The notes beneath the pieces are model-generated. The model saw only the letters and a program-made list of their open reading frames with translations, was not told the origin of the DNA and searched no databases. A DNA stretch of 64,000 nucleotides. Source: Leucocoprinus leucothites. Taxonomy: Eukaryota > Basidiomycota > Agaricomycetes > Agaricales > Agaricaceae. Of this stretch, positions 1 to 12,203 are shown in pieces; within the stretch, counting starts at the first letter, position 1; every line of letters starts with the position of its first letter. The stretch covers positions 744,001 through 808,000 of the forward strand of contig JAACJO010000011.1 of assembly GCA_013368445.1 (NCBI GenBank). Direction: 5' to 3'. The translations under genes and the position numbers were made by a program.

Positions 1-610
1 GGAAGGGATGGTCATAATGAGGTGCATACAAACAAACGAGAAAGAGAAGGAGTGTGAGCGACTAGCGCGTCGTAAAAGAAATGAGAGTAGAACTGAGTCT
101 CTGGGACCTGGAATTAGGAATTGGTGGTATGGATAGTTATAAGGGATCAGGTATGTATGTGAAGCACAACTCCCATCACTCGCTTTGTTCTTCTGTTGGC
201 GGCATTTGCCGTTATTGTTTCTCAGCCTTGTACTCTCCATCTCCATCCCAACTCTTATTCTATTTCCTGTCTTCTCTCTTCTGAGCATCTCTCATACCAT
301 CATATTCTCTACCTAGTCGTATCTCGTTTATTATCCCGCCAATTGACTTATTATTCTCCCTTTCGTAATTCTCGCAAGTCAGGGTCCGTCCCTACCCCTT
401 TTTTGGCAGTTCCTCTCCTGTGCTCTCCCATATCACTCCCATAGCAACTTCGTTTGTGTTCCGAGCATTCTGTTCCGTTCCAGGCATACATACACCATCT
501 CACAACTCAGTTGCGAACAGTAGCCACTCCGATCAAGTTCGTTGCGGCGTGCCCAACCCATCAGTGCACCGCACTGTATGATCCTTCCTTCCTCTTGTTC
601 TATTACTTGA
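1..610. other. Upstream region of SEC3, no gene recognised
   Basis: No conserved protein could be read in this stretch on either strand. From about 200 to 440 the plus strand is strongly pyrimidine-rich, as is usual for core promoters and 5' UTRs of basidiomycete genes, and it lies directly before the SEC3 start. The short open frames here have no coding character. Confidence 0.5.
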
Positions 611-3600
611 ATGGCCGACATTAAACAAAGTATCATCGCGTCCGTGTTTTCTCGCCGCAACGCAACTGGAAACCTTGAAGAAACATACGTTTTACATATC
701 AAGATCTGGGAGGATGCAGGTGGAGAAGGTAGAAAGGCCCGATACATCCTGCTCTCTCGTATGTCGTCAACTCGAATATGAGGTGGAACACCCATATTCA
801 TCTGCTTTCTACAGAGGCGAATAATGGAAGTGGGTTCATACACAAATCAAAGTTGAATAACAACGGTTCTTTCTCTGTTGGCAAGACCTGGAGGCTCACT
901 GAGCTTCGGGGGTTGCAAGTGGTTGCAGTGAGTTCGACGACCACGCAACCAACGTCGTATCCAACCCTGACGTTTGTAATAGCCTCTAGTGTTCAACATT
1001 ACTCTCTCAAGGTCATACAAATGGCAAACGGAATCTCAGGGAGATCAGACAAACTTCCTAGTTGCTCTCATACGACTGTTTCGGCAGATAACTGGGGGTA
1101 CTGCGCCGTTACGCCTCGAGGGAATCTCTGATCCAGACACGGCGGAGGGTGCGTGGCTTTGGTTTTAGCATTTGTCACTCCCACTCACCATATCCAAGGC
1201 TCATATCAGGCACCGTCGCAAGCAACATCCAACCTTGCCAACCGATCACAACGTAATCTAAGGCCGGAAACGCCCCAGAATAACGAACCCTCACCTGGGG
1301 TATCGATCCCTCTCGCTTCTCGCAACGGAGCACCGACATCTCGTGCTGGATCGCCCGCCAATTCCACACGAGAACTCTCATCGTCTGTGCGTTCCCGGGA
1401 GGCACCTTTCAAACAGACAGGACGACCGCGTAAAGGATCAGATGCCGTGTCACTTCCACCCCCTCAGGCTCTCCGACCACGACGTCTTTCCGGTGCTCAG
1501 AATCAACAAGTACCAGCGCTAAATATACCTTCATCTAATGGCGGCTTGAAGGGGTATGATGCTGAGAGTCGAGATGGGGCATCAAATTCCGGTCGATCGA
1601 GAAAAGATTCGCATCAATCGTCTAGAAACCGTGCAGGGCCCTCAGGTAGCTCACTCGCGCCTGACCAACGATCTCGTGGGCCCTCTCCCGAACCTACATC
1701 CACAAGATCACGCAAAACATCAGCAACGAAGGAAAACGGACTGGTACCTCGTAGAGACCCCAATGCACGAGTATCTTATTTCGACCCTGCGAACCAACAC
1801 AAGTTGGATCGGTTGATTGTGGGTGGTGTAGCAGGAGATGCCAACGGCGCCGTGAATGGTCAACTGGATGGAGACGCAGGGGATGAGGTAGAAAGTGCAC
1901 AAGATACTTTAGCGAGTGTCGAAGAAATGATCGAGGGCTATGAATGGGCTAGTGACGATATTATAGGCAGGAAGATGGCGCGAGGTGCAGCGGATATGAT
2001 TGAGGCCAGGCTCTTAGATGAGTTAATGGCTTTGGAAAAGGTATATCCCTACAAAACTGCTCGGGGAGTCTACTTTTTGACACTTTTCCCGGAGGCAAAC
2101 ATCCATTCCTTCTTGGAATCGGATGATAGGATTAATACGATCATGAAATTCATGGACGATGCATTAGCAGAACTCGATAATCTAGATGGGCTGATATCCT
2201 CTTACAAGATCCACCTCAACGTAGGGGTTGATCAATTACCAGTGGAAGAGTTCTAACATAAATTTAGGCCGCAGACGATGACATATCCTACATCCAATCC
2301 CAGAACAGAGGTCTTCAAGTGCAGACTCAGAACCAGCGAGCTCTTCTGAATGAGATCCAAAATCTTCTTGTGCGGTGTCTATTCTGTGTGGGCCCCTAAC
2401 TGATATTGACTGTAATCAAAGCAAACCGTGCAAGTCGACTCTGATGCGCTCATCACTTTGACACAAGAATCGCTGGAAAAGTCACAAAGTATATCCAGGC
2501 TGGAGCAAGCTGCAGCAGAGTTGTACAAAGCACTACAAGCTGGTCGGGATACCGGTAAGCTACTCACCCGTAGCTTGCAGCACTACACGTGTGGCAACGT
2601 GATCTGATTGTGTTATTTACTGACGGATACCTTGTACCTATAGATATGGCTGCTACGATGGAACGACTTCAAGAATATCGCACACACAACTCTCAGTTTT
2701 GTAAACGCATGCACGACTTTTTGACGATCATGTTTACTGCTCAGGTATCATCTCCGACTCGAAGAAATCACTCTGGAGTCTAATCATCAATCTTCTTAGT
2801 CTAAGCTGTTGCTGGGTGAGGTCAATGGCGTAACAAAGCCAGGCAGAGGAGGAAAGCCGACCATCATCCACCATCAAGACATGGAGGAATATTTAGGCAG
2901 GTACTGTGGACTGATGCTGTACCTGAAGGAGATGGACGAAGCTGTTTACGGGAAATTATGCGCTGTAAGTTCCTGTTTATTGCACGTTCATGTTTCGCAT
3001 GTTCTGATGAGCGTTTCGATCAATGATTCTTTCTTAGGCATATTTTTCGGCTGCTAGCGAGCTGCACAGCACACAGGTCAAGGCTCTGATGAGCATCTAT
3101 CTTGGGTATGTCAAGAGATCGTCAGAAGATGAAGGGGAACATGGTGTGTTGTGTTAATATTACGTTGCCGAGGCTACGTGGTAACAGTGTAATGTAGTGT
3201 TTAGCTCAACCCCGACGACACCAGCACCTAAAGCACCCTCGGGTATGCGTCGTGCAGGCACCTTGATCCGGTCGCCAATGGAGTCGCGGAACAAAGACAA
3301 AGACAAGTCCTCGTCAGGCACCGCTAACTCATCTGTGGATGGGGACATGCGAGTATCTGAAGTCTTTGCCTTAATTATGGACCAAATTATTCCTTTAATT
3401 CATCAAGAAAATCTTTTCATGTCAGATTTCTTGCAGATCAACTCGTTGAACCATGATGCTGCCTTGACATTTGCCGATTACATGGGATTAGACCATTATT
3501 TCCGGAGACAGGCTGCAAGATCAAGCAGTCTGAGTCAGACGACGGTGAAGCTTGTGAGGGGCGCCATGGACCTGATATTCGGGTTCCTGCCGACGGAAGT

Positions 3601-4870
3601 CAAGGCGTGGGTTGAAAAGGCTTTGGAGAAGGATCCTATGTGAGTTTGCTCACATCATTTCTTGATGAAAATTGTTTGGACCCGGGTTTTAGTGAAATCA
3701 TCGGCGTACTTGCAACATTGGAAAGATTTATGATGGAAGCGGATGAGAAGGCCAATCAATTCCTGAATAATTTCCTGAGCAAGCAACATACACGACTGAA
3801 GGGCGTGTTTGATCGGCATATCGTACGCTGTCCATTGCCTCTTCCAGAACAGAACTCTACTTAAAATTTGATAGAATGACCAACTCAAGTCTATTGAACA
3901 AACCAAATCCGCGTCTAAGAAACGAAGAGGCCTTGTACCATTCATCAAGCACTTCCCTCAATACATTTACCGTGTAGAGGACCAACTAAGTGCAGTTGGT
4001 GCTGATGGATTAGGTTTGGAAGTCCGCGAAAGTGTAGATGCGGCGTATGAGAAGATTGTGAAGGCGATGTTTGCGACCTTGAAAGCAGTGGCCAAAATGG
4101 ATGGCGATGAGGAAGACAAAGGACAGTTAAACTATCATGTCGTTATAATTGGTTAGTTTTTAGCGCTTCTCGCTCCGTGTCCGTGTCAAAATCTGACGTC
4201 GGTTCCGAAAGAGAATATGCACTACTTCGTTTCTGAGACAGCTAGAATGGAGGTTGGATCTGTGGGTAGCTTCACGAAACAGGCTAGGGCGATATACGAC
4301 GAAAACCTGAACGCATATGTCAAGCTGATCTTCAGACGCCCATTTGGGAAGATCATCGTGAGTCGTTAACTCCGCTCTTCTGGACTCAGTTGCAGATCTC
4401 GAATGCTTATCGGTGACGGGTGCAAACAGGATTACTTTGAGGGCCTTGAAAGGCTTCTCCGAACACTTGCTTCTCCCACCGATATCGCCACAAATCCGAT
4501 GTATAGTAAAAATGCTATTCGGAAAATAGCTCGGGAGTATACGATCAAGGATCTACGAAAATATATCGACGGGCTGTACAAGGTTGTGCAAAAACATTTC
4601 ATTGATTCGGCAGCAGCCGCATCTGCTGCTGCTGCTGCGTCCGCCCCGGGTAATATGACGAGTCAGGAAAGAGAAAGGGTCGCTGCGACAGAGGAAAGCG
4701 TCGGGAGAACAGTGCTGTTGGGCGTCTGGAGGACTTGTGAAGAGGAACTCGTGAAGATGACCGAGGGTTGGAAGGAGAGAGTGACTCAGTGTTATGGCGA
4801 AGCGACCAGCCTAGAATTCGGCGTCAGTGACGTAGAGAATGCTTTTAGAAAGCATAGAATGGGAGCATAG
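611..4870 (+). CDS. SEC3: Exocyst complex component Sec3
   Basis: Subunit of the octameric exocyst that tethers secretory vesicles at sites of polarised growth. The first exons (611-758, 815-927, 983-1148) encode the lipid/Rho-binding PH-type N-terminal domain, with family segments such as HLKIWED-like HIKIWED, FIHKSKLNNNGSFSVGKTW and SYKWQTE...FLVALIRLFRQIT. A long Ser/Arg/Pro-rich linker follows (exon from 1199), then the coiled-coil core starting ADDDISYIQSQNRGLQ, and the helical C-terminal bundle ending at 4870. An in-frame TGA sits just before the chosen ATG at 611, so this start is favoured. About a dozen introns of roughly 50 bp; the second, third and fourth exon joins are supported by frame and conservation (introns 759-814, 928-982, 1149-1198, 2221-2267). 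A polyalanine run lies at about 4610-4650. Paired in this window with a second exocyst gene, SEC8. Identification is confident; minor exon ends are not. Confidence 0.93.
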
Positions 4871-5190
4871 AGTTGGGCTTAGGGGTTTTTGAAAATTTTG
4901 ATATCAGCAGGCCCCTTCCCATGGCAGTTTCCAGTCTTTCTCATGTTTTTTTGTCACCCTCTACTTCTGATTTTTCTGGTTGGGTCGTGGCAAGGATACC
5001 GTTGTTTTGGATGTGTATTTCTAGAAGGCAAGAGAATACAATGCAACCGTGATTGGCTGCCAAGACATCTAATCGATAAAACGAGGGCGAAGCGAAGCAA
5101 ACCAACACGTGTCCGTACAGTATCAACACAAGTTTCGAAGGTTGGAGACCCAAATAGCACCGTATAATTTAAAATTACCACCGCAGCCCT
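4871..5190. other. Convergent 3' intergenic region
   Basis: Lies between the stop codons of SEC3 (plus) and the TB2/DP1-family gene (minus). It presumably holds both 3' UTRs and poly(A) sites. No conserved coding segment or structured RNA was recognised. Confidence 0.5.
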
Positions 5191-6143
5191 TCAGAAATGG
5201 TACGGCTCTGGGAAGGAGGGGTTAGGGTTCTCAGGGGAAGGCGTGGGGGCGGGCGAAGCGGTGGTGCTGTGCAGGTTATTATTGGAGGCCTGGGCGCTGC
5301 CACGCTGCGTCGCGGCACCAGAGGCGCCTTGGACAGAACTAGAAGACGCAACTACGGACGTGGTACCTTTAGTGCCAAGAGCACTGAGCACAGAGGGGCC
5401 GTAAGTTTGCCATAAGCCGAAGACACTTTGTAAAGCTGAAGCACTGCCGTTGGGAGCGCTGCTGGTATTAGATGAGCCGGCGGCGGTGGAGGTAGTGGCT
5501 TGACGTTTGTTGGCCGCGTTGAGTAGGTATTCCCAAAGGGCGGTAAGCCGAGTTTGGATAAACGTGAGGATGTTCTTCTGGGCTTGGACAATACCCTCGT
5601 CAAGATCTGCCTCATTTTGGGAGAAGAAGGGCTGGAGGTAGGTGGTGTAGATGTATGTCGAACCCTGACGAGAGGTATACTGTGAGATCGTGATCACGCG
5701 AGCAATTTTGGAAAGAGGGGCCTCGGACTTGCCTGGGTTTGTGGAAGGGCAAGGTAGAGCAAGAAGAGTGTTTTGACTTCCCAATAAAACGGTAACCTAA
5801 AGTAGCCAGGCATGCGTGGATCAAGATAAAACGAGCAAGTACGTGGCGAATATGGTAAGATTCGCATGAGACAGGAACTTGAAGCTTGAAGAGAGATTTA
5901 TTACACACCAGCTGATGAACCATTCGGCGGTATACTCAAAGGCGACAAAGGCACCGACGACAGACCAGTACATGGCCCATCGCTGCAGCTCAGGCTCGCT
6001 GAGGGGGCGATGAGAGAGTGCCTTGAAAGTCGCGTAGCTCGGAAGAAGGAACGCAAACCAGGCGCTGTGGATGGTCAGGCGACTAAGCGCATGTGCTGAG
6101 CAAAAACATACCTCAGAATATGGGAGAAAAATGACATCAACAT
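5191..6143 (-). CDS. TB2/DP1/HVA22 family ER-shaping protein (Yop1/REEP-like)
   Basis: Predicted reticulon-like membrane protein that curves ER tubules. Reading from ATG 6143 (alternative ATG 6137): a short first exon ending SFFSHILR, then AWFAFLLPSYATFKALSHRP, a hairpin membrane region around MYWSVVGAFVAFEYTAEWF, then ISWLPFYWEVKTLFLL and LALPQTQ, followed by GSTYIYTTYLQPFF. These are the signature blocks of the TB2/DP1/HVA22 domain. The remaining C-terminus is a hydrophilic Ser/Ala/Thr-rich tail with no recognised domain. The intron at 5665-5732 appears to be of the GC..AG class because the QTQ/GST join needs it. The gene is convergent with SEC3 and divergent from the transcription factor gene. 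The family is clear; whether it is the Yop1 orthologue or a paralogue cannot be told, since the tail is unusually long for Yop1. Confidence 0.88.
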
Positions 6144-6569
6144 GACTGTGTGTGGTACGATGAGGGCGGGAGACAAGAGAGCGTGACCTTCCCTGACGAC
6201 GACTGATGGACACAATTTGGAATTCGAGCCTACTCTCGCCGCCTAGTCTTGTCATACGTATCTTGTCATTACTGCTGAAACGTTGAGACGTGTACAGATA
6301 AGTCAGGCCAGCTATAAATGTGCCTGATTGCCAATCGCCATTTCCATCTGGCGCAGATATGGATAGATATTGCCCGGCGAGCTGCCGAAGAAAAGGCCCG
6401 GAGCGGCTGCCCCACAACGCCGCCTCGGAGGAGGTCTGGCTGCCCAAATAGGAAATGGATTGCACTTGTTTGTCGTAGGGAGATCTCCTGATCAGACTCC
6501 TCAATTTGTCCCGTGGTTCACTCAACCCCATCTTTCCCCGCTTTCTCTCTTTCCTCCATCTTCCACCAG
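6144..6569. promoter_or_regulatory. Shared divergent promoter region
   Basis: A 426 bp interval separates the start codons of the TB2/DP1 gene (minus) and the Zn2Cys6 factor gene (plus). It has a CT-rich tract immediately before 6570. No specific operator could be identified. Confidence 0.4.
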
Positions 6570-9500
6570 ATGGATTCAGCCCAAGGAAGCTCACAGCAGC
6601 TTCCAGTCAAGAAGCAGGAAGACGAGGATAAGGCCCAGAAACAAGATGTAAAGCCTGTCGTCAAAACCTTGAATCGCGTTCCTCGTATGTCCGTCATCCT
6701 TGACATTTATCTTGCTTCTCATTTCGTTTTTTATGTCTTCTAGGTGCTTGCGTGCGTCTTACGCTCTACCGTTGTTGTATGTCCCTCAACTGTCTTGTTC
6801 CAGAATGCGTGCAGAAAGCAGAAAATGCGCTGTGAGGGTGCCGACAATCCTCCGTGTCGCCGCTGTCGAAACACTGGGCTAGATTGTCTCTTCGAAAAGC
6901 CCTCCAGAGAGGCCACCTTGACAGGAGAGGCTGGTCTAGAGTGCGTTGATCCGTTCTTCCGTTTCTTCATATTTGCCAACTTTCATTCCCGCGCAGACGC
7001 ATCAAGAGTCTCGAAGCTCATGTCGCCGAGATCAAGGACACCCAGATCAGAATTGAGAGTACCCTTGCAGAACTCGTCGCGCATTTACGAACCGCTCCCT
7101 TTAATGGTCGCTCACCGTCCACATATCCTCCTTCTTCCTACCAGCAGTCGCCCAATCTCAATTCCCCTGCTGTCTCCACCCCTACTGTCAGTCATCCTAA
7201 CGTGAGTAACATGAACCACAGCCCTTATGGTTCATTTTACCTGAAAATTTTGTAACCGGGTTAAACTCATACGAACTTAACTTGCGACAGCCACGTTCCT
7301 CCCTTCCCGGCTATCAAAGTCAACCCTCAGCAGCCCCCACTCAACCCGGTTCGAAAGGCGATCTTCAGCCTCCTCAGCTTTCACCATCTTATGGACACTT
7401 CCCTTCAAACAATGCACAACCTTATCAACACAATCAAGGACAGATGCTCCCACCATTTGCAAGTCTTCAGGCCATGGGACCGGGTGGTTCTCAGTCAAGC
7501 AACGTGCCGCCTGCTCGACACCAGGCTATTGATCAACGAAATTCGAATAAGCAACCAGCCGCTGGCGTTAAGCGACCTGCACCATCCTCCAATGTAACCA
7601 GTGCGGATTCTTCTGATATTGATGATGATGAGAATGGAGAGCTTCCTGCGTCCGGTCTTGTCGCTCCCTGGGAGGTACTTAGGGGCCTGGCTGATGTCGC
7701 AATCGAACGAGCTGCGAAGGTGGGTTTGTCGTATTTTTGGTTTTGCTTCTTTTCTTTGCTTAGGGAAATGTTTCATTGTATATGTTACGTGATGTTGACT
7801 ATACCTCGTTTAGGAAAACGGCGATGGCAGTGAGCCACATAGCCGAGCGAGAACCCCTTCACCAGATAGGCAGCTGAGACCCTCAAAGCGCAGGAAACTT
7901 CGGCACAAGGTTCTCAAGTTTACCGATGGTTCGCCGTCCCTTTTGTCTGCTGATCATGGACTAACCGCCGGCTCTCGTCAGTCGTTACCAAAGGCATCAT
8001 TACTGAAGCCGAGGCCAGGAATCTCTTTGACCTGTGAGGGCACTCCTCATTACCTACCTCCATGATTCGTTAGCTCATGTCATGTTTTCTCAAGCTTCTA
8101 CCATGGGTGCTCCACGTTCTTGTGAGTGATTGTCAGTTGAACCCTGGCCCTTCGCTGATTTCCGCCAAGACCGGTGTTTGATAAAGATACCGATACATAT
8201 GACGCGTTGCATGAACGCTCACCCTTCGCTGTCAACTGCATTTGTATGGTCGCAGCCCGTGTCCGCGATGGAGGAGGTAAATGTGTCTGTCCACACCTCA
8301 ACGTACTACTGTCTAACAAAGGCGCCTTACCTCAGGTCCCCCGAGTGAAACGTATTTGCGATGCTTGGAAGAAGTGCAGTCCATTTCCTGCGCTACGTTA
8401 TTTGCTCCCGTCATGCGGTGCGAAGCCGTCCAGTCAATGAGTACGTTGTCTTTTGACTTAATATTTATCCCCGGCACAAACATATCCCTTCAAGTTCTTG
8501 TTTCCGGCTGGTCGGATAATGGATGGTTAAGCGGTGGACATGCCGTTCGAATGGCAATGGAATATTGTGCGTCAATTTGTCTTTTTTGATGTCAGAACGC
8601 CGTGTGACCTCATTATTCTTCCTTTTGAAGCTATGCACAAGGCCTGGCCGAAGTTATATCGTCGTATGCTCAGTGGAAAGGTAGACCCTGTTGAAGACCG
8701 CGAGATGGTCATTGCATCGCGGATTTGGTTCTGCCTTTACCTTTTCGAGCATCAGTGAGTCACACCTACGGCCGCCGCATTCATCTATTGACAAAACGGT
8801 TGCGTGATAGGCTGTCGTATGGTACTGGGCGTCCAGCCGTGTTGAAAGATGACGAGAGCATCAAGGACTGCCGATACCTCTTGCGTCACCCGTTAGCCAT
8901 CGAAGATGACATGCGCCTCGTTTCGACGGTCGAATTGATGGCGATTCGAGAGGAGGTTCAAAATGCGCTTCCTACAGAAGGACCAGTTCTCGATGAGCAT
9001 TATGACGTATTGAGGGACGCTGATCTCAAATTCAAGAATTGGTATGCCACCTGGGATCAAGCATTTTCTCAGAAATACGCCGATGCCAGTAAGCAGAATC
9101 CACCGAAGTCGAGATGAACGTTTGTTAAAACGTTTTCCTAGACTTCTATCGCCAAAGTCTGCAACTACAACATGTGCATGCGGAGCTCTTCCATAATGCC
9201 ACAGCTTTACGAGGCATCAATGCACCTGAGGACGTTAATCAAATGCCCCCTAAGCAGAAGGATTTAGCTATCAAGTCGATGGCAATTGCTCAGCAAGGTT
9301 TGGATATTACTCTCAACTTTGGCTCCTATCGGGATAATATGAAGTATGGTACGTATCCACGTCTTATCAATATGTACTGAAGATAAACTGGTGACAGCCG
9401 TACACTACACACACGCCACGGCCACGTTTATGGGATCCTTCCTCTTGAGGCTTTCAAGGCTTTTGTAAGGAGCCGGTTCCTCATTCTCGAGTGGGGTTAG

Positions 9501-10255
9501 CTGATCATGGGAACACCTTCAGCCCGAACGATTGTGATACCACGCAAGTCCGAAAGCAAGTCGAAAACCTAGCACGTCTGATGGCAGAAAGTAAGCTGAA
9601 TGCATTCAGATAACCGTGGGTGTATCTTGATCAATTATCATCCTTAGTTCCCGGTCAGCGATATGCATTAACACTTCAGGTCATGCTCAGAAGGTCAAAG
9701 AAGCGTAAGCATCAGTCGAGCTCGCGATCGCCGGCATCTACATCAAGGGAGAACCCGAGAGCTGGCATGGCTATTGACCATCCCAGCGGGATGGCTCCCA
9801 ACGTAATGGGCATGCATCAGCATAGGAATTCCGAACAGTACCAGGCTCAACATGGGCCCCCACCGCAGTACCCAGGCGGTGACTCCCAAGTCTATGGTCC
9901 TGGATTAGGCCCCGTGTCTCAGCAGCATCAGCAACAACACCAGCAGTATCAACAGCATCACGTCCATGGTGTCCATCCTCAACCGCACCTTCATGGTCAT
10001 CACCCGCATGGGCATCAACAGCAGCAATTCCAACCTTACCCCGTACCTGCACCGATGCATCACCATTATTTACAGCACAACGGCGGCCCTACTGATGCTG
10101 AACATATTGTTCAAGACTACCGGACGACGTCTAACGAGCAATTGCCGGTTTGGATTTCTGATCAGACTCTTGGAGGCACTACATTCCTTCAAAATGGAAT
10201 GGATGCATTCTTGCTCCCGAACGACTACCTCCCGCCTGCACCTCAGATATGGTAA
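6570..10255 (+). CDS. Zn(II)2Cys6 fungal transcription factor
   Basis: Predicted nuclear DNA-binding regulator. After a charged start (MDSAQGSSQQLPVKKQ) two introns are removed to give the zinc cluster RACNACRKQKMRC...CRRCRNTGLDC, with six cysteines spaced C-x2-C-x6-C-x7-C-x2-C-x6-C. It is followed by a basic linker and a short helical segment (RIKSLEAHVAEIKDTQ) suited to dimerisation. The central part, from about 7830 on, holds the fungal-specific transcription factor (middle homology) region, with blocks such as FTDVVTKGIITEAEARNLFDLFY, LVSGWSDNGWLSGGHAVRMA, RIWFCLYLFEHQLSYGTGRPA and RHPLAIEDDMRLVSTVELMA. The C-terminus is low-complexity and Gln/His-rich (about 9920-10060), as in activation domains. 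Roughly ten short introns. The family is certain; target genes are unknown. The layout resembles the basidiomycete PriB-type regulators of fruiting, but this is only an impression. Confidence 0.9.
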
Positions 10256-12203
10256 TTCCACTAGTGCCCTGTTCTTTTGTATCCTCCCGTCTTTTGTTAT
10301 GCGTTCAGTCTTTCCTTCCTCTCCATTGATTATCTATGTGTCTTCTCCTGATTCTGGGACAGACGTCTCAAGATTTTCCGTTTTCGCTTGGCTCTTGCAG
10401 CATTCATTTCGTCTTTTGTGTCTCTGTTGGAATTTGTATTATCGCATGCTTATATTCTCGACAATCACCATCCCACACCCTGCGAGCTACCTCCCTTCAT
10501 TTATACCATTTGATACCTCATTCGCTACTTCGCAAATCTGCTGTTCGGATTCGGTATCGACGTTTCTCACCTCCCGCTCTTGCATCACTATGTTCATGAG
10601 CGTCTTTCCGCTTGTATTCTGTAACAAATTTGACTCCAATGTTCATATGCCTCCGTATGTTTCCTACATAATTAATCAAGCTTTCGAACTTCTTGCGAGA
10701 TTTCTGCGTGCTTGCTCATCTTACTTTCCCGCGTTATAGCCGCCGCTTTTTCAGTTTAGACGGACGCCTTGCAAATTCTCTATACTTTTTTTTCATTTCA
10801 TCCGTCTGATATTAGCTCCCAGGCTTCCTTCGCCTCCGAAACTTAGCAGATACTCGTTTGCATGATCTGATCTGTAAATACCGTATATCTCGACCTGGAA
10901 TAATAATCAGCTCTGACTGCTACACCCGATAAGAACATCTGAGCACACATTCCATGAGGTGATGGTTTCCCTCGGGATCGATGAGATCTTGGGGGAAGGA
11001 AGGAGAAGGGAGGTAACCAAAACAGCACATGACCCTGCAAGCCGGAATTCGGCATGAAGACCTCCGTCCGTCGGCCGGAAGACGATCTTGTCTCTTCCAA
11101 GTAAGGCCGGCCGTCTCGCCGACAAACGTGGTCACCCGCTGCCGATCGTCTATGTACAGACATATCAATTTTCAAATTTCAAAGCTGATCAAACAACAAT
11201 AATAATGTCAACCCCACTGATACCCCACATAACCGAAAGCCCGAATGAAGAAGGCGTCTAAAACATTCAGGGCCGTTCACATAACACTTGTTAATCCAGC
11301 TTAATCCAGTTAAGTTTGACCCTGGAAAGAAGTACCTGACCCTACTTTGTCCAAGTATGCGCCGACCCTAGAGCTGCGTTGAGTAAGAGGTAAGCATACA
11401 ACATGCTGATACTGCGGAGAGCACTCAGGAGGCGGCGTAACTGACTTGTGATGATAGACTTGTAATGTACATACATGATCATATGAGACTCGGCCTCTTA
11501 TCTCTGGGCTCTGGGGATTTGTGTATTTCGGTAACATGGGGTTATCCTAGTTATCGTGGGGTTACAGTGACATGCCGAACGGGAGTTATAAGAAGCCCGC
11601 AATCTTCAATCCACGTTTTTGGTTTCATGCTTATGATCATGACGTAGATTTTTATTAATTTGCGAGATCGATGGATGTTTGTGTTGTTTGTTGACTCTGT
11701 TGTTCGCCTGGGGTCTAGACTCTGCTGTCACCTTGTTAGCCGCCGTTTTGGCAGATCTTTCCTTCTTCTTTCCTCATCTATCCTTCCTCGATTCGGGCCT
11801 TTTCTGGATACGGTCTTGAAGTATCTCCATTGCTACCACTCAGGCTACCTGAATTTCACTGGGCGTATCATTTTACCAAGGGTCGGGCTTACTAGAACGC
11901 TTCGCCAACATACATCTGGACAGATTGCCTCACGGCGTGGAAGCGACTTCGGAGGGCAAAAAAAAAAATAGAACAAGAGCTTCCAGATCTCAGTGGCGCT
12001 TTTAACTTTTTTTTCGTGCTGGTGGATCGCTTGGGACCGCGTGGAGGGACGTTGTTAACTAGTTGACCTCGTTAGTTACCCCTCAGGAAGCCTGCTCGTT
12101 TTTCAAAAATCTTTCAAAGAAAATTTGGTCGTCTTCCTCATATTTTTCGCCATTCCGGAGTTTGCTGCACTAGCGCCAACAAAGCTATAACTGCACAGGG
12201 ACA
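10256..12203. other. 1.95 kb gene-free interval
   Basis: The longest stretch outside the duplication without a recognisable gene. Its first 500 bp are T-rich and probably contain the 3' UTR of the transcription factor gene. Later parts show only short open frames without conservation or plausible exon structure. A short direct repeat, TTAATCCAGC followed by TTAATCCAGT, lies at 11291-11310. An A9-10 run is near 11960. No tRNA or snRNA could be folded by eye. Confidence 0.5.

Noticed and set aside
6810..6890. C-x7-C gap in the zinc cluster as an anomaly
   Set aside because: The loop between the two halves of Zn2Cys6 clusters varies in length, and seven residues are within the usual range.
9966..10739. 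Long plus-strand frame of 257 codons
   Set aside because: It overlaps the Gln/His-rich last exon of the transcription factor in another frame and then runs through T-rich 3' sequence; composition is Ser/Phe/Leu from T-rich DNA, not protein-like.
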